From NCBI GenBank assembly GCA_030448245.1, contig JAUJNH010000007.1:1-64000 (forward strand): a stretch of DNA of 64,000 bases, given 5' to 3'. Under the pieces are notes generated by a model. The model made no database searches. It saw only the letters and a program-made list of their open reading frames with translations, and was not told the DNA's origin. Positions 1 to 8,046 of this stretch are shown one piece after another. Origin of the DNA: Acidimicrobiales bacterium. GTDB taxonomy: Bacteria > Actinomycetota > Acidimicrobiia > Acidimicrobiales > JAUJNH01. How positions within the stretch are numbered: position 1 is the first letter of the stretch; every line of letters starts with the position of its first letter. A program made the translations under genes and the position numbers.

Positions 1-60
1 GCCGTAGGCGCCATCACCCACATGCCCGTCGCCTTCACCCCGACGCCCCGGGAGAACTAG
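1..60 (+). CDS. C-terminal end of a truncated upstream gene
   Basis: Frame 1 is open from the window edge and ends at a TAG at 58-60, giving the 19-residue tail AVGAITHMPVAFTPTPREN. The rest of the gene lies outside the window. The tail is too short to name a family. It is kept because it reads straight in from the edge and stops just before the convergent AAC(3)-like gene. Confidence 0.35.
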   Translation, partial: AVGAITHMPVAFTPTPREN

Positions 61-79
61 CGCCGGCGGCCCTCGGCTC

Positions 80-925
80 CTACTCCAGCGGGCCTCCGGC
101 GATGGCGTCTGCACACTCCATGCAGTCGGCCTTGGGACAGCGGGTGATCGCCGGATCCTCGCGAATGGCCTGCGCGGCGAGCTCCACGGCTTCGCGGGCA
201 GGAAACACCCGCCACCGGCTCCTTCCGACCAGGAACTGCCTCTCGATGGGCGCGAGGGTTGGAGCCAGGGACTCGAAGCCTCCTGAGCACTCACCTCCTC
301 GGACGCGGACTGGACGACCGTCGCGACCTCGGGCCCACCGGATGAACGGCCGCCGCCCGGCCTCGACCTCAGCGAGGTGGATCAGCGTCATCCGGGTGAG
401 GCCGACTCCCATGAGGACAACTGCGCCGTCCTCCTCGACGAGTGCTCGCAAGGGTCCGAACACGTCGGCGTGGGTCTCGGCATCGATCAACCGCTTCGCG
501 TGGGGGCCCACGGCGGCGAACTCCCCGCTGGCATAGCGGCACCGGACCCGATCTGGACGCCCGGCCACGTGAGCCGAGAAGGCACCCAGCCACGCCGACA
601 CCTCGGTGGACGTCGAGTTGTAGACACGGGCTGGCGCCGCCGCGTGGGCACCGTCTCCACTCACGCCTTGCGCCGCGTAGTCGATCCCGTTGCGTGGCGG
701 CCGGTCGTGGGGAGGAGCGGGGATCCCGAACAGGTCGGGCGCCATCGTCGCTGCGAGCACGGTCGATCCCGCTGCCAGGACTCCCTCGACGATGGTCGCC
801 GGGCCCGCCTCGAGCACGCCGAAGGAACGCAGTGACGCGTGAACCTCGACCGGCCGGCCGCTCAAACCAGCCTCACGAACTGCGCTCTCCACGTCACCGA
901 CACAAACGGCGCCGGGCGGCGTCAT
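80..925 (-). CDS. AAC(3)-like aminoglycoside N-acetyltransferase family protein
   Basis: The 281-residue protein matches the AAC(3)/FrbF-type acetyl-CoA-dependent acyltransferase family. It has the N-terminal signature VHASLRSFG (28-36) and the C-terminal GVGLTRMTLIHLAE block (173-186), where the family places catalytic and CoA-site residues. Length is normal for the family. Members acetylate the 3-amino group of aminoglycosides or other amine substrates; nothing here shows the true substrate, so resistance is not implied. Three cysteines cluster at the C-terminus (263, 268, 271), which is unusual and could bind metal. It stands alone, convergent with the window-edge gene and divergent from the VOC gene at 997. 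Confidence 0.75.
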   Translation of the reverse strand: MTPPGAVCVGDVESAVREAGLSGRPVEVHASLRSFGVLEAGPATIVEGVLAAGSTVLAATMAPDLFGIPAPPHDRPPRNGIDYAAQGVSGDGAHAAAPARVYNSTSTEVSAWLGAFSAHVAGRPDRVRCRYASGEFAAVGPHAKRLIDAETHADVFGPLRALVEEDGAVVLMGVGLTRMTLIHLAEVEAGRRPFIRWARGRDGRPVRVRGGECSGGFESLAPTLAPIERQFLVGRSRWRVFPAREAVELAAQAIREDPAITRCPKADCMECADAIAGGPLE

Positions 926-996
926 GGAACCCAGTCAACCAGGACCGGCGCCGCGCCAGCCGACCGACGTCTGCATCCAAGACCTACCCTGGCGCC

Positions 997-1524
997 ATGC
1001 AGACAGGAGGGTCGGCGTTCCGAATGGGACGGCTCGACCATGTGCACATCCGCGTGCCGGATCGCGCCGAGGCCGCCCGGTGGTACGCCGAGCATCTCGG
1101 GTTCGAGCCGGTTGCCGCGTACGACTTCTGGGCGACCGGGTTCGAGGGTGGTCCGCTCCAGATCTCCGCCGATGGCGGTCGAACGATGCTGGCGCTGTTC
1201 GAGGCCAGCGAGGGTCACCCGATGGTTTGCCAGCAGACCGGGGTCGCCTTCAGCGTGGACGCGGACAGCTTCATGTCGTTCGCCCGCTCGCTGCCCTGCG
1301 GGATCCACAATGCGCGGGGCGAGCCTCTCGTGCTCACCGACCTCGTGGACTTCGACATGTGCTGGGCGTTCGATCTCGTCGACCCGTGGGGCAACCAGTA
1401 CGAGCTCAACTGCTACGACTACGAGCGAGTCAGAGCCGAACTGGTGGAGGCTGACGCAGTAGAGGTCGTCCGCTACTGGCCACGCCAGCTCTACGACGCA
1501 TACCGCGAGGCCGCATCGTCGTAG
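997..1524 (+). CDS. VOC (glyoxalase/bleomycin-resistance fold) family protein
   Basis: The 175-residue single-module VOC protein begins near RMGRLDHVHIRVPDRAEA, a typical first beta-strand with a metal-ligand His, and ends with a DPWGNQYELNCYDY motif, the usual second-half strand with the Glu ligand. VOC enzymes are metal-dependent dioxygenases, isomerases or resistance proteins; the substrate cannot be told. Two starts are possible: ATG 997 sits 6 nt after a TACCCT -10 box (985-990), a leaderless arrangement, while ATG 1024 follows AGGAGG at 1005-1010. I prefer 997 because the same spacing recurs across the window. A much longer open frame upstream (from 442) is antisense to the AAC(3)-like gene and is not coding. 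Confidence 0.75.
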   Translation: MQTGGSAFRMGRLDHVHIRVPDRAEAARWYAEHLGFEPVAAYDFWATGFEGGPLQISADGGRTMLALFEASEGHPMVCQQTGVAFSVDADSFMSFARSLPCGIHNARGEPLVLTDLVDFDMCWAFDLVDPWGNQYELNCYDYERVRAELVEADAVEVVRYWPRQLYDAYREAASS

Positions 1525-1654
1525 CGGCTGGCGCCGTCAGTTCGAAGCGAGCTCGGGCGACGCCCAGCAACCCCTCCGACTGTTGCCGACGCGATCCGGG
1601 GCACCGGACCGAGCGGCCTTGGTTGCGGTGGACCGCTCGTCTCGAGGCCGGGGG

Positions 1655-2305
1655 TCATCTGGCCGCTAGTGGATCGAAGCCGACGCGTTGGCGGGCTCGA
1701 GTAAACGAGCGGCCGGTGGCGCGCACATCGTCGCCGGCCGCCTTGAACTGGTTGGCGCCGCCGGTACGGAGGCTGGCGAGCGCCCGCTCTGCCGTGAGCA
1801 TGCCGGCGAGCTGAAGCGTGACGACGCCGTGGTTGAGCGCCCAGAGCGGGGTGGCGAGGTCGGTGGCGTCACCGGCGTGGAATCGCCTCGCATCGATGCA
1901 GCGCTGTACGCCGCGTACCAGCCGGTTGAACGTCTCGATCCCGACAACGGCGTCGGCCGCGTCGATTGGTCGTTCCATGAACATGACCCGATACATGTGA
2001 GAGTGCGTCGTCGCGTTCCGGTAGTACTGCCAGCCCAGCAGGATCAGGTCCGCGACGGGGTCGCCGGAGTCCTCCACCGTCGAGAGGTGCTGGCTCAACC
2101 TGGCGAAGCCTTCGCGGCGCATCTCGCGGCGGACCTCATCCATGCTCCCGAAGTGGGTGTAGATCGCCATCGTCGAGGTCCCGACGGCGTCGGCGAGCCG
2201 CCGCAGCGTCAGCGCCGTGGGTCCTTCGGCGGCTATCAGTCCCGCCGCCGCGTCGAGCAGCGCAGACCGGATCGTCGGGTCGGCGACTCTGGCCACGCTT
2301 GACAT
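1655..2305 (-). CDS. TetR/AcrR family transcriptional regulator
   Basis: This 216-residue repressor-type protein has a TetR N-terminal helix-turn-helix: TALTLRRLADAVGTSTMAI then YTHFGSMDE at about residues 30-55, with the canonical YxHFxS ending. The C-terminal half is helical and rich in Ala/Leu, like the ligand pocket of TetR_C_13/WHG types. It is transcribed divergently from the deazaflavin-dependent reductase. The intergenic region carries an inverted repeat (2310-2347), so autoregulation and control of the neighbour are likely (inference). Its ligand is unknown. Confidence 0.85.
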   Translation of the reverse strand: MSSVARVADPTIRSALLDAAAGLIAAEGPTALTLRRLADAVGTSTMAIYTHFGSMDEVRREMRREGFARLSQHLSTVEDSGDPVADLILLGWQYYRNATTHSHMYRVMFMERPIDAADAVVGIETFNRLVRGVQRCIDARRFHAGDATDLATPLWALNHGVVTLQLAGMLTAERALASLRTGGANQFKAAGDDVRATGRSFTRARQRVGFDPLAAR

Positions 2306-2309
2306 CTTG

Positions 2310-2347
2310 CCATAGCACTCCTATAGATATTCATCGCGTCGCTATGG
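2310..2347. promoter_or_regulatory. Candidate TetR operator in a divergent promoter region
   Basis: CCATAGC at 2310-2316 is mirrored by GCTATGG at 2341-2347 with a 24-nt AT-richer centre, directly upstream of the tetR start at 2305 and before the reductase start. Perfect 7-bp arms in the only intergenic space shared by a TetR gene and its divergent target make an operator plausible. The long spacer is a weakness. Confidence 0.4.
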
Positions 2348-2424
2348 AAAGGGGACTCGGTGCGCCGCGCGTACCCGCGAGCCAACAACGACCCGTCGCC
2401 GATTCACGGCAAGTGGACCCCCGC

Positions 2425-2934
2425 ATGACTGCCATGACCCCATCGCCACTGCCGAGCTGGGGAGATCAGGGACGCGTCCGGAACTGGTTCCACACCAAGC
2501 CCGGCGCCAGGTTCCTCAATGCTCAGACGCGCTGGTTCAACCTCCGCGCTCCCCGCGGTTACACAGTGCTGACGACCGTCGGCCGCCGCACGGGCACGCC
2601 CCGCCGAGCCTGCCTTCGAGCTGTCCTCTCCGGCCAGCGAGCCATCATCGTCGCCACCGGCGGCCGCACCAGCGACTGGCTACTCAACATCGAGTCGAAC
2701 CCGCACGTCACGATGCGGATCGGACGCGCAACCCGTACCGGTGTGGCGCGGACGGTACGCGACGACGAAGTTGCGGTCCTGTCGGAGACGTTCTCCCGGC
2801 CCGTGTACCTCTTCGACCGAGTCGCGTCTGTCGTCAACCAGCGAGGCCTACCCACAAACGCTCGCATCCGAGCGCTCCACGAGCAGTGGTGCAAGCAGGG
2901 AATGATCGCCATGGTCGACTTGAGCGATGAGTGA
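2425..2934 (+). CDS. Nitroreductase/deazaflavin (F420)-dependent oxidoreductase, DUF385 (Ddn-like)
   Basis: From ATG 2425 the protein is 169 residues. It contains the DUF385/Ddn split-barrel signature: NAQTRWFNLRAPRGYTVLTT, then GRRTGTPRRACL and a later GGRTSDWLLNIESNP segment, the last two typical of the F420-binding core. Members reduce quinones or nitro compounds with F420H2 or bind related flavins; substrate unknown. The open frame extends upstream to 2299, but the extra residues lack family similarity, so 2425 or 2344 is the likely start. It is divergent from the TetR gene, its probable regulator. A second, smaller DUF385-like protein lies at 60993. Confidence 0.75.
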   Translation: MTAMTPSPLPSWGDQGRVRNWFHTKPGARFLNAQTRWFNLRAPRGYTVLTTVGRRTGTPRRACLRAVLSGQRAIIVATGGRTSDWLLNIESNPHVTMRIGRATRTGVARTVRDDEVAVLSETFSRPVYLFDRVASVVNQRGLPTNARIRALHEQWCKQGMIAMVDLSDE

Positions 2935-3179
2935 CCCAGCCCCTCATCGCCCTCACAACCGGCTCTCCGCGATGAAGCGCGGGGCGTGCCGCTGTGAGGG
3001 CTGATTCTTAGGGGTGATGTGTGCGACGGTCATCTGGTCCGAAGAGCGGGAGGACATCGCCCCTCGGGCAGTGCTGACCGAGCGGGCCCGGTTTCTGGGG
3101 GTTTCGCGGCGGCTACTGGCGGACCCTGCCGGTCACACCGATCTACGGCCTGACCTGCGGTTCTAGCAGGTCAAGCACC

Positions 3180-3254
3180 TGGAGGCGGCGGGGGGAATCG
3201 AACCCCCGTACAGGGCTTTGCAGGCCCTTGCCTAAGCCACTCGGCCACGCCGCC
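3180..3254 (-). tRNA. tRNA-Cys (GCA)
   Basis: Read on the minus strand, the acceptor GGCGGCG (3254-3248) pairs with CGCCGCC (3190-3184). The anticodon loop is CTGCAAA, giving anticodon GCA. A GGTTCGATT T-loop block is present and the discriminator is U, as expected for cysteine. A genomic CCA follows (3182-3180). The cloverleaf folds without gaps, so the identity is firm. Confidence 0.95.
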
Positions 3255-3309
3255 AACGGAGGGGCCACCTTAGCGGGGCCCTACTGGGGGCCTGCCGAGG
3301 AAGGCGGCC

Positions 3310-3714
3310 TCAGCGGATGTCGAGGACCTGGTCGAGGCCGCTCACGGTGAGCAGGTTCCGCAACGTCGAGGGGGGCTCGTGCAGCTCCAGTTGGCCGCCG
3401 CCCGCGTGCAGCCGCTGGTGAGCGCCGATGAAGACGCCAAGCGCACTCGAGTCACAGAACGTGACGTCGCGAAGGTCGAGCACCACGTCGGTCCGGCCCT
3501 GGCTCACCAGGTCCGTCAGGCAGGCTCGGAGCTGGGGCATGGCCGCCACGTCGAGCTCGCCGCCCACGTGTACCACCGCCCCGCCCATCGGGCGCGAGCC
3601 CACGTCGATGGTCACATCCGGCCGCTCCACCCTGCTGGAGTTGCGCACGAGCCGCACCGGTCCCACGTTGCCCCGCCCCATGGCCTTGCAAACTGGCGTC
3701 AGCAAGCACCGCAC
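3310..3714 (-). CDS. STAS-domain anti-anti-sigma factor
   Basis: The C-terminal ~100 residues form a STAS domain of the SpoIIAA/RsbV kind: VVHVGGELDVAAMPQLRACL at the first strand and helix, then VVLDLRDVTFCDSSALGVFI, whose DSSALG is the serine phosphorylation site used in partner switching. Such proteins free a sigma factor by binding its anti-sigma kinase. No anti-sigma kinase or sigma gene lies nearby, so the partner is encoded elsewhere. The first ~30 residues look like upstream read-through, and an internal start (for example ATG at 3681) may be real. It is divergent from the GNAT gene at 3741. Confidence 0.8.
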   Translation of the reverse strand: MRCLLTPVCKAMGRGNVGPVRLVRNSSRVERPDVTIDVGSRPMGGAVVHVGGELDVAAMPQLRACLTDLVSQGRTDVVLDLRDVTFCDSSALGVFIGAHQRLHAGGGQLELHEPPSTLRNLLTVSGLDQVLDIR

Positions 3715-3740
3715 TCGGAGCGCCCTGCGATAATCGGGCG

Positions 3741-4559
3741 ATGGCTGCCGGCGCCGCCGAGGCCGACGACATCGTCTCCGCGAAGGCCGTGGTCGACTTC
3801 GAGGCGATGGCCGCCGAGCCGAGCAACCCGCTCAGGGCGGCGGTGCGGCGCTTCGGCGCCACCATCGCCACCCGGCTCGCTTCCCTCCCGCACCTGGCGC
3901 CCTACAACAAGGCGCGGGGTTTCGACCTCGCCGACCGGGAACGCCTGCCGGCGATCGAAGAGTTCTTCCACCAGGTCAGCCTGCCCTCCCGGGTGGAGGT
4001 GGCCGGCACCGCTCACCGTCACGTGGCTCCCCTGCTCGAGGGCCGCGGGTACGCGCCTGCGCCCCGCACGGCCGCCACCCTGGAGCTCGACCTCGGATCG
4101 AGGCCGGTGGCCGACAACCCAATCCCGTGCCAGGTCGACGCGGGCGCCCCGCTGACCGCCACCGGCTACCTGCGAGCTCTCGTGGAGGGCTACGGGTTCC
4201 AATCCGTCCCGGCGGCGCAGCTCCGGGTGCTGGAACACGAGCACCGCACTCCCGGGCTCATCCGCTACACCGCCGGCCACGACCCCGTGGCCGCGGCCGC
4301 CGCACTCTTCCTCGCCGGGCCCACGGCGTACCTCGCCGGGGCCGCCACCGTCGAGGAGATGCGCGGGCAGGGGTACCAGAGCGCGCTCATCGAGCGGCGG
4401 CTGTCCGACGCGGGCGACGGCGGTTGCACACGGGCGGTCGCCACCGTCGAGCTCGGCTCGCCCAGCCACCGGAACCTGGAGCGATTCGGGTTCGAGGTGG
4501 CGGCGGTCAGGGTGCTGTGGACTCGGTCCCAGGAACCTGCCCCGCCGCCTGGGGCGTAG
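3741..4559 (+). CDS. GNAT family N-acetyltransferase
   Basis: The 272-residue protein ends in a GNAT fold: an AYLAGAATVEEMRGQGYQSA segment containing the acetyl-CoA loop (R-G-Q-G-Y), then SPSHRNLERFGFEVAAVRVL, the usual last helix and strand. The N-terminal half is a degenerate domain common in actinobacterial two-lobed GNATs. The acceptor substrate is unknown. The ATG is 6 nt after a GATAAT -10 hexamer (3729-3734), supporting a leaderless start. The DUF2277 gene follows 11 nt downstream with its own promoter. Confidence 0.75.
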   Translation: MAAGAAEADDIVSAKAVVDFEAMAAEPSNPLRAAVRRFGATIATRLASLPHLAPYNKARGFDLADRERLPAIEEFFHQVSLPSRVEVAGTAHRHVAPLLEGRGYAPAPRTAATLELDLGSRPVADNPIPCQVDAGAPLTATGYLRALVEGYGFQSVPAAQLRVLEHEHRTPGLIRYTAGHDPVAAAAALFLAGPTAYLAGAATVEEMRGQGYQSALIERRLSDAGDGGCTRAVATVELGSPSHRNLERFGFEVAAVRVLWTRSQEPAPPPGA

Positions 4560-4570
4560 CCTCGGCGTCC

Positions 4571-4825
4571 ATGTGTCGGAACATCACCACCCTGCGGGGC
4601 CTGGAGCCCGAGGCCACCGCTGAGGAGATGGAAGCGGCCGCCCGTCAGTACGTGCGGAAGGTGGGCGGGGTGCAGTCACCGTCGGCCAAGACCGAAGAGG
4701 CGGTGGAACGGGCGGTCCAGAAGGTGCTCGAAGCGACCGCCGAGCTGCTCCACGAGCTACCCCCCAGGCGACAGCCGCCGCCCACCCTGCCCCCTCTTCG
4801 GCGACTGGCGTCATCCCGGAGCTGA
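4571..4825 (+). CDS. DUF2277 family protein
   Basis: This 84-residue protein starts MCRNITTLRGLEPEATAEEM and continues AAARQYVRKVGGV, the conserved N-terminal signature of DUF2277. The family is small, cytoplasmic and of unknown function in actinobacteria and related groups. A TAGCCT -10 box at 4557-4562 lies 8 nt before the ATG, so it appears to have its own leaderless promoter. The last ~20 residues are Pro/Arg-rich and may be a disordered tail. Confidence 0.8.
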   Translation: MCRNITTLRGLEPEATAEEMEAAARQYVRKVGGVQSPSAKTEEAVERAVQKVLEATAELLHELPPRRQPPPTLPPLRRLASSRS

Positions 4826-4899
4826 GCCGAGCAGAGCGGGTCGTCGCCGATCGACCGTAGTGAGCCGGGGCCGTGCCAGTGACGGTTAGCCTGCCCGTC

Positions 4900-5532
4900 T
4901 TGGACACGTACGCGATGCTCGCCCAGGAGCGCCGCCGGCTGGCCGACGCGCTCCAGCAGTTGTCCGACGACGAGTGGCAGCAGGCATCGCTCTGCGAGGG
5001 GTGGACCAACCACGTGGTCGGCGCCCACCTGAACCTCCCCTGGTCGGTCAGCACCCCCGCCTTCATGGTGGGTGTGCTCAAGGCTCGGGGCAACGTCGAC
5101 CGGGCCATGGACCGCTTCTCCCGCGACCTCGCTGATCGGTTCCCGCCGACCGAATGGCCGGCCATGTTGCGAGCCAACGCCGAGGATCGGTTCACCCCGC
5201 CCGGCTTCGGTCCCGAGGCGCCCCTCACCGACGTCGTGATCCACGGGGCTGACATCCTCCGCCCCCTGGGTCGCCAAGTCGACGTGTCGGCCGACGCCCT
5301 GCGCACGGTCCTCGGCTTCCTCACGAGCACCCAAGCTCGGAGGACCTTCGGGACGGTTGGTCGGGAAGGCCTGGCCCTCGAAGCCACCGACCTCGACCTG
5401 CGCATCGGCTCAGGCGACCGGGTCGTGGCCGCCCCTGCCTTGGCGCTTTGCGGCGCACTGCTGCGACGACGCGCCTACCTCACCGATCTCCAGGGGCCCG
5501 GCAAAGAGGTCCTCACGGCGCGCATCGCCTGA
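4900..5532 (+). CDS. Maleylpyruvate isomerase/mycothiol-dependent (DinB-like) enzyme
   Basis: The protein has the four-helix DinB/MDMPI N-terminal bundle: DTYAMLAQERRRLADALQQL, an SDDEWQQASLCEGWTNHVVG block with a metal-ligand His, and a later LTDVVIHGADILRPLGR block with another ligand-type His. This family uses mycothiol or similar thiols, or is TIGR03083-like of unknown function. I place the start at TTG 4900, 7 nt after TAGCCT (4887-4892), giving 210 residues. GTG 4873 in the same frame would put the promoter inside the gene. The family normally starts close to this helix. Confidence 0.75.
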   Translation: MDTYAMLAQERRRLADALQQLSDDEWQQASLCEGWTNHVVGAHLNLPWSVSTPAFMVGVLKARGNVDRAMDRFSRDLADRFPPTEWPAMLRANAEDRFTPPGFGPEAPLTDVVIHGADILRPLGRQVDVSADALRTVLGFLTSTQARRTFGTVGREGLALEATDLDLRIGSGDRVVAAPALALCGALLRRRAYLTDLQGPGKEVLTARIA

Positions 5533-5560
5533 CCCAGGACTACGGCGTCGCGCCGCGGAC

Positions 5561-5597
5561 AAAGTGGCGTCATCTACAGCGGTTAAAGTGGCGTCAT
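5561..5597 (+). promoter_or_regulatory. Direct repeat overlapping the toxin-antitoxin promoter
   Basis: AAAGTGGCGTCAT occurs at 5561-5573 and again at 5585-5597 (24-nt period). The second copy carries most of the TAAAGT -10 box (5584-5589) and the first bases of the antitoxin ATG (5596). A tandem site over the core promoter is a natural place for autorepression by the antitoxin or the complex. Confidence 0.5.
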
Positions 5598-5853
5598 GGC
5601 AGAGGTAGGCATCCGCGAGCTCCGGGACCACCTGAGCAAGTACCTCGAAGAGGTCCAGGCCGGGAACGACATTGTCGTCACCGACCGCGGGCGCGCCATC
5701 GCGCGGATCCTTCCGATGAACGGTGAGCGCACCATCGACCGGTTGATCCGCGAGGGAAGGGTCACACCGGCGAAGACTCGGACGCGCTCGCTGCCAACGC
5801 CCATCAAGACCAAGGGAACGGTTTCGGACCTCGTCGCTGAACAGCGGCGATGA
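5596..5853 (+). CDS. Phd/YefM-type antitoxin (VapB-like)
   Basis: The 85-residue protein opens with VGIRELRDHLSKYLEEV and VVTDRGRAIARILPM, the Phd/YefM DNA-binding and dimerisation fold. The basic C-terminal tail (TPAKTRTRSLPTPIKTK) is the part that normally wraps the toxin. Its stop overlaps the toxin start (ATGA at 5850-5853), so the pair is translationally coupled. Transcription probably starts at or next to the ATG, behind TAAAGT, with a direct repeat over the promoter for autoregulation. Confidence 0.85.
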   Translation: MAEVGIRELRDHLSKYLEEVQAGNDIVVTDRGRAIARILPMNGERTIDRLIREGRVTPAKTRTRSLPTPIKTKGTVSDLVAEQRR

Positions 5854-6272
5854 TCGCGTACTTCGACACGTCAGCGATCGTCCCATTGCTCATCGACGAG
5901 GCCGGCACGGAGCGGTCGCGCTCGCACTGGCTCGGGGCCGACAGGCTCTTCACCGTTCGAATCGCCCACGTCGAGGCGCGCGCTGCACTCGCGCAAGCAG
6001 CACGCGGCGGTCGAGTTGCCTCTGCGCAGCTCCGGAGGGCGGTTTCGGCGTTACCGGCGCTCTTCGAGCAGGTCGAGGCCATCGAGGTCGACGACGAGCT
6101 CGTGCGCCGCGCCGGCGATCTGGCGGAGACACGTGCACTCCGCGCCAACGACGCCGTTCATCTGGCGGCTGCGCTTCGTGTCCAAGATCTGGATCTTGTC
6201 CTCGTCGCCGGCGAGGCTCTGCTGCTCACGGCGGCGGCGAGCGAGGGGCTCGCGACCGCGGTCACGTCCTGA
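5850..6272 (+). CDS. PIN-domain ribonuclease toxin (VapC-like)
   Basis: The 140-residue PIN domain starts MIAYFDTSAIVPLLIDEAG with the first catalytic Asp. A conserved Glu lies in VRIAHVEARAALAQ, and the ALRANDAVHLAAALRV block supplies the third acidic cluster. The full acidic set needed for Mg-dependent RNA cleavage is therefore present and the toxin looks active. VapC toxins usually cut tRNA or rRNA; the target here is unknown. It overlaps the antitoxin by 4 nt and is followed by a tRNA-Gly gene on the other strand. Confidence 0.85.
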   Translation: MIAYFDTSAIVPLLIDEAGTERSRSHWLGADRLFTVRIAHVEARAALAQAARGGRVASAQLRRAVSALPALFEQVEAIEVDDELVRRAGDLAETRALRANDAVHLAAALRVQDLDLVLVAGEALLLTAAASEGLATAVTS

Positions 6273-6350
6273 CCCAGACGGCGCAGCCCCGCGTTTCCGC
6301 CAAGGTTGGAGGAGCTCTTCGACGGGGGCCTTCGGCGTCTGGCACCTCCC

Positions 6351-6426
6351 TGGAGCGGACGACGGGATTCGAACCCGCGACCCTCACCTTGGCAAGGTGA
6401 TGCTCTACCAGCTGAGCCACGTCCGC
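6351..6426 (-). tRNA. tRNA-Gly (GCC)
   Basis: On the minus strand the acceptor GCGGACG (6426-6420) pairs with CGTCCGC (6361-6355). The D-arm GCTCAGCTGGTAGAGC, the anticodon stem-loop TCACC-TTGCCAA-GGTGA with anticodon GCC, and the T-arm GGGTTCGAATCCC are all present. Discriminator U and an encoded CCA (6353-6351) follow. Confidence 0.95.
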
Positions 6427-6481
6427 GTTGGGCGGGCATGGTAGCCGGGGCCCGGACCTGATCCAAGCGGATGCCCCAGCG

Positions 6482-6520
6482 CCTCGGGACGAACCGCCCC
6501 CCGGCCGGTCCGTCCCGAGG
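6482..6520 (-). terminator. Hairpin terminator after the WS/DGAT gene
   Basis: CCTCGGGACG (6482-6491) and CGTCCCGAGG (6511-6520) form a perfect 10-bp stem just past the WS/DGAT stop. There is no U-tract, as is common for actinobacterial hairpin terminators. Confidence 0.55.
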
Positions 6521-6526
6521 CCCCCC

Positions 6527-7990
6527 TCATGCTGGGGCCGGCGCCGCCGCGCGAGGTCGGTGCGGCCGCTCGGGAGACGGGCTGAAGCCCGCCTGCTCCT
6601 CGGCCGCCTTGCTGAGCTCGTCGAGGCTGTCCTGCAGGTGGTCGGCCAGGCGGTCGACGTCGGGCACCGTCTCGCGGCACGCCACCAGCCCGAAGTGGAT
6701 GCTGCCCCGGTAGGAGAAGATCGTGATGTTGAGGCCGGCGCTGTCGGCGATCGGCCCCATCGGGTACATGGCCTCGACCTCGGCCCCGCCGGTGTACAGC
6801 GGCAGGCCCGGGCCGGGGACGTTCGAGATGATGACGTTGAACAGGGGCCGCACCTTGTCGGCCACCCGCATCGAGCTGTAGAGACGGGCGGCGCGGGCGG
6901 CCAGGGCGGGGGCCATGAACTCGGTCCAGTCGCTCAGCGTGTCGGCCGGGATGGCCTTCTCCTGCTCCTTGGCCCGGCGGGTCCCGGCCACGATGGTCGC
7001 CAGCCGCTCGGCCGGCTCGTCGATGGTGGTGGCCAGCGACGTGAGCATGGCCGAGACCTTGTTGCCCATCAGGCCCTTCTCGTCCTCGGTGCGCACGCTG
7101 ATCGGCACCATGGCGACGAGGTCGGCGTCGACCACCTCGTCGTTGGCCTCGAAGTGCCGCCGCAAGGCGCCGGCGCACAGGGCGATGACCACGTCGTTCA
7201 CCGTGCAGCCAAAGGCGTTCTTGACCCGCTTCACGACGTCGAGGGACACGTCGGCCATGGCGAAGCGGCGGTGGGGGGTGATCGGGGTGTTGATCGAGGT
7301 CCTGGGGGCGGCGAAGGGCGCCGGCGGCGGCTCGACGCCGGGCTGGCTGTTGCGGGCCCGCAGGTTCAGGGCCATCTCGGCCGTGCGACTGACCGCCCTG
7401 ACCGCGGCCAGCGGCTGGCGGGCCAGGCTCCTCACGGCGTAGGCGACCAGCTCGGCCTCCGACGGCACCCGGTCCGGCTTCCACTCCCGGGCCGGCTCGT
7501 GCCGCTGCACCTCGGGCGAGAGGTCGAGAAGGTTCACCACGATCTCCTGGCCGCTCACCCCGTCGATGGCCGCGTGGTGCGTCTTCGACACGATGGCGAC
7601 CCGGCCGCCCTCGAGGCCCTCGACGACGTACAGCTGCCACAGGGGGCGAGCCCGGTCGAGCGGGATGGCGTGGAACTCGGCGGCGAACTGGGCCAGCTCG
7701 GCCCGGCCGCCGGGCGCCGGCAGGGCGGCGCGGCGCACGTGGAAGTCGAGGTCGAAGTCGGGGTCCTCGATCCACAGCGGGTGGTGCAGACCGAAGGGCA
7801 CCTCGGCCAGCCGGCGACGCCACGGCGGAGCCAGATGGAGCCGGTCGGCCACCATCTGCTTGTACCCCTCGAACGAGAACCGCTCCGCGGCGGTGGACGG
7901 GTCGATCACGAAGACGCCCGACACGTGCATCGGCGACGATGGCGTCTCGAGGTACAAGAAGGTGGCGTCCAGCCCGGACAGCCGCTTCAC
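6527..7990 (-). CDS. Wax ester synthase/diacylglycerol acyltransferase (WS/DGAT)
   Basis: The 487-residue protein belongs to the WS/DGAT family, which esterifies fatty alcohols or diacylglycerol with acyl-CoA to make storage lipid. It begins KRLSGLDATFLYLETPSSPM and carries the catalytic HHxxxDG as HHAAIDG. Later blocks (VNDVVIALCAGALRR, NVIISNVPGPGLPLY) are also family landmarks. Length is typical. The GTG at 7990 follows GGAGACGAGG; a TAGGCT -10 box about 33 nt further up gives a short leader. Longer frames upstream run into the glycosylase gene and are not real. Confidence 0.9.
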   Translation of the reverse strand: MKRLSGLDATFLYLETPSSPMHVSGVFVIDPSTAAERFSFEGYKQMVADRLHLAPPWRRRLAEVPFGLHHPLWIEDPDFDLDFHVRRAALPAPGGRAELAQFAAEFHAIPLDRARPLWQLYVVEGLEGGRVAIVSKTHHAAIDGVSGQEIVVNLLDLSPEVQRHEPAREWKPDRVPSEAELVAYAVRSLARQPLAAVRAVSRTAEMALNLRARNSQPGVEPPPAPFAAPRTSINTPITPHRRFAMADVSLDVVKRVKNAFGCTVNDVVIALCAGALRRHFEANDEVVDADLVAMVPISVRTEDEKGLMGNKVSAMLTSLATTIDEPAERLATIVAGTRRAKEQEKAIPADTLSDWTEFMAPALAARAARLYSSMRVADKVRPLFNVIISNVPGPGLPLYTGGAEVEAMYPMGPIADSAGLNITIFSYRGSIHFGLVACRETVPDVDRLADHLQDSLDELSKAAEEQAGFSPSPERPHRPRAAAPAPA

Positions 7991-8046
7991 GACCTCGTCT
8001 CCTGCTGCACAGGACCGACAGCCTAACGACGCGCCAGCCAGGACGT

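Noticed and set aside
80-925. Aminoglycoside resistance determinant
   Set aside because: The protein is AAC(3)-like, but the family includes biosynthetic and unknown enzymes and nothing in the context shows drug resistance.
3017-3166. 49-codon ORF MCATVIWSEEREDIAPRAVL
   Set aside because: There is no clear promoter, ribosome site or family. It lies just downstream of tRNA-Cys and could be a gene remnant, but the support is too thin.
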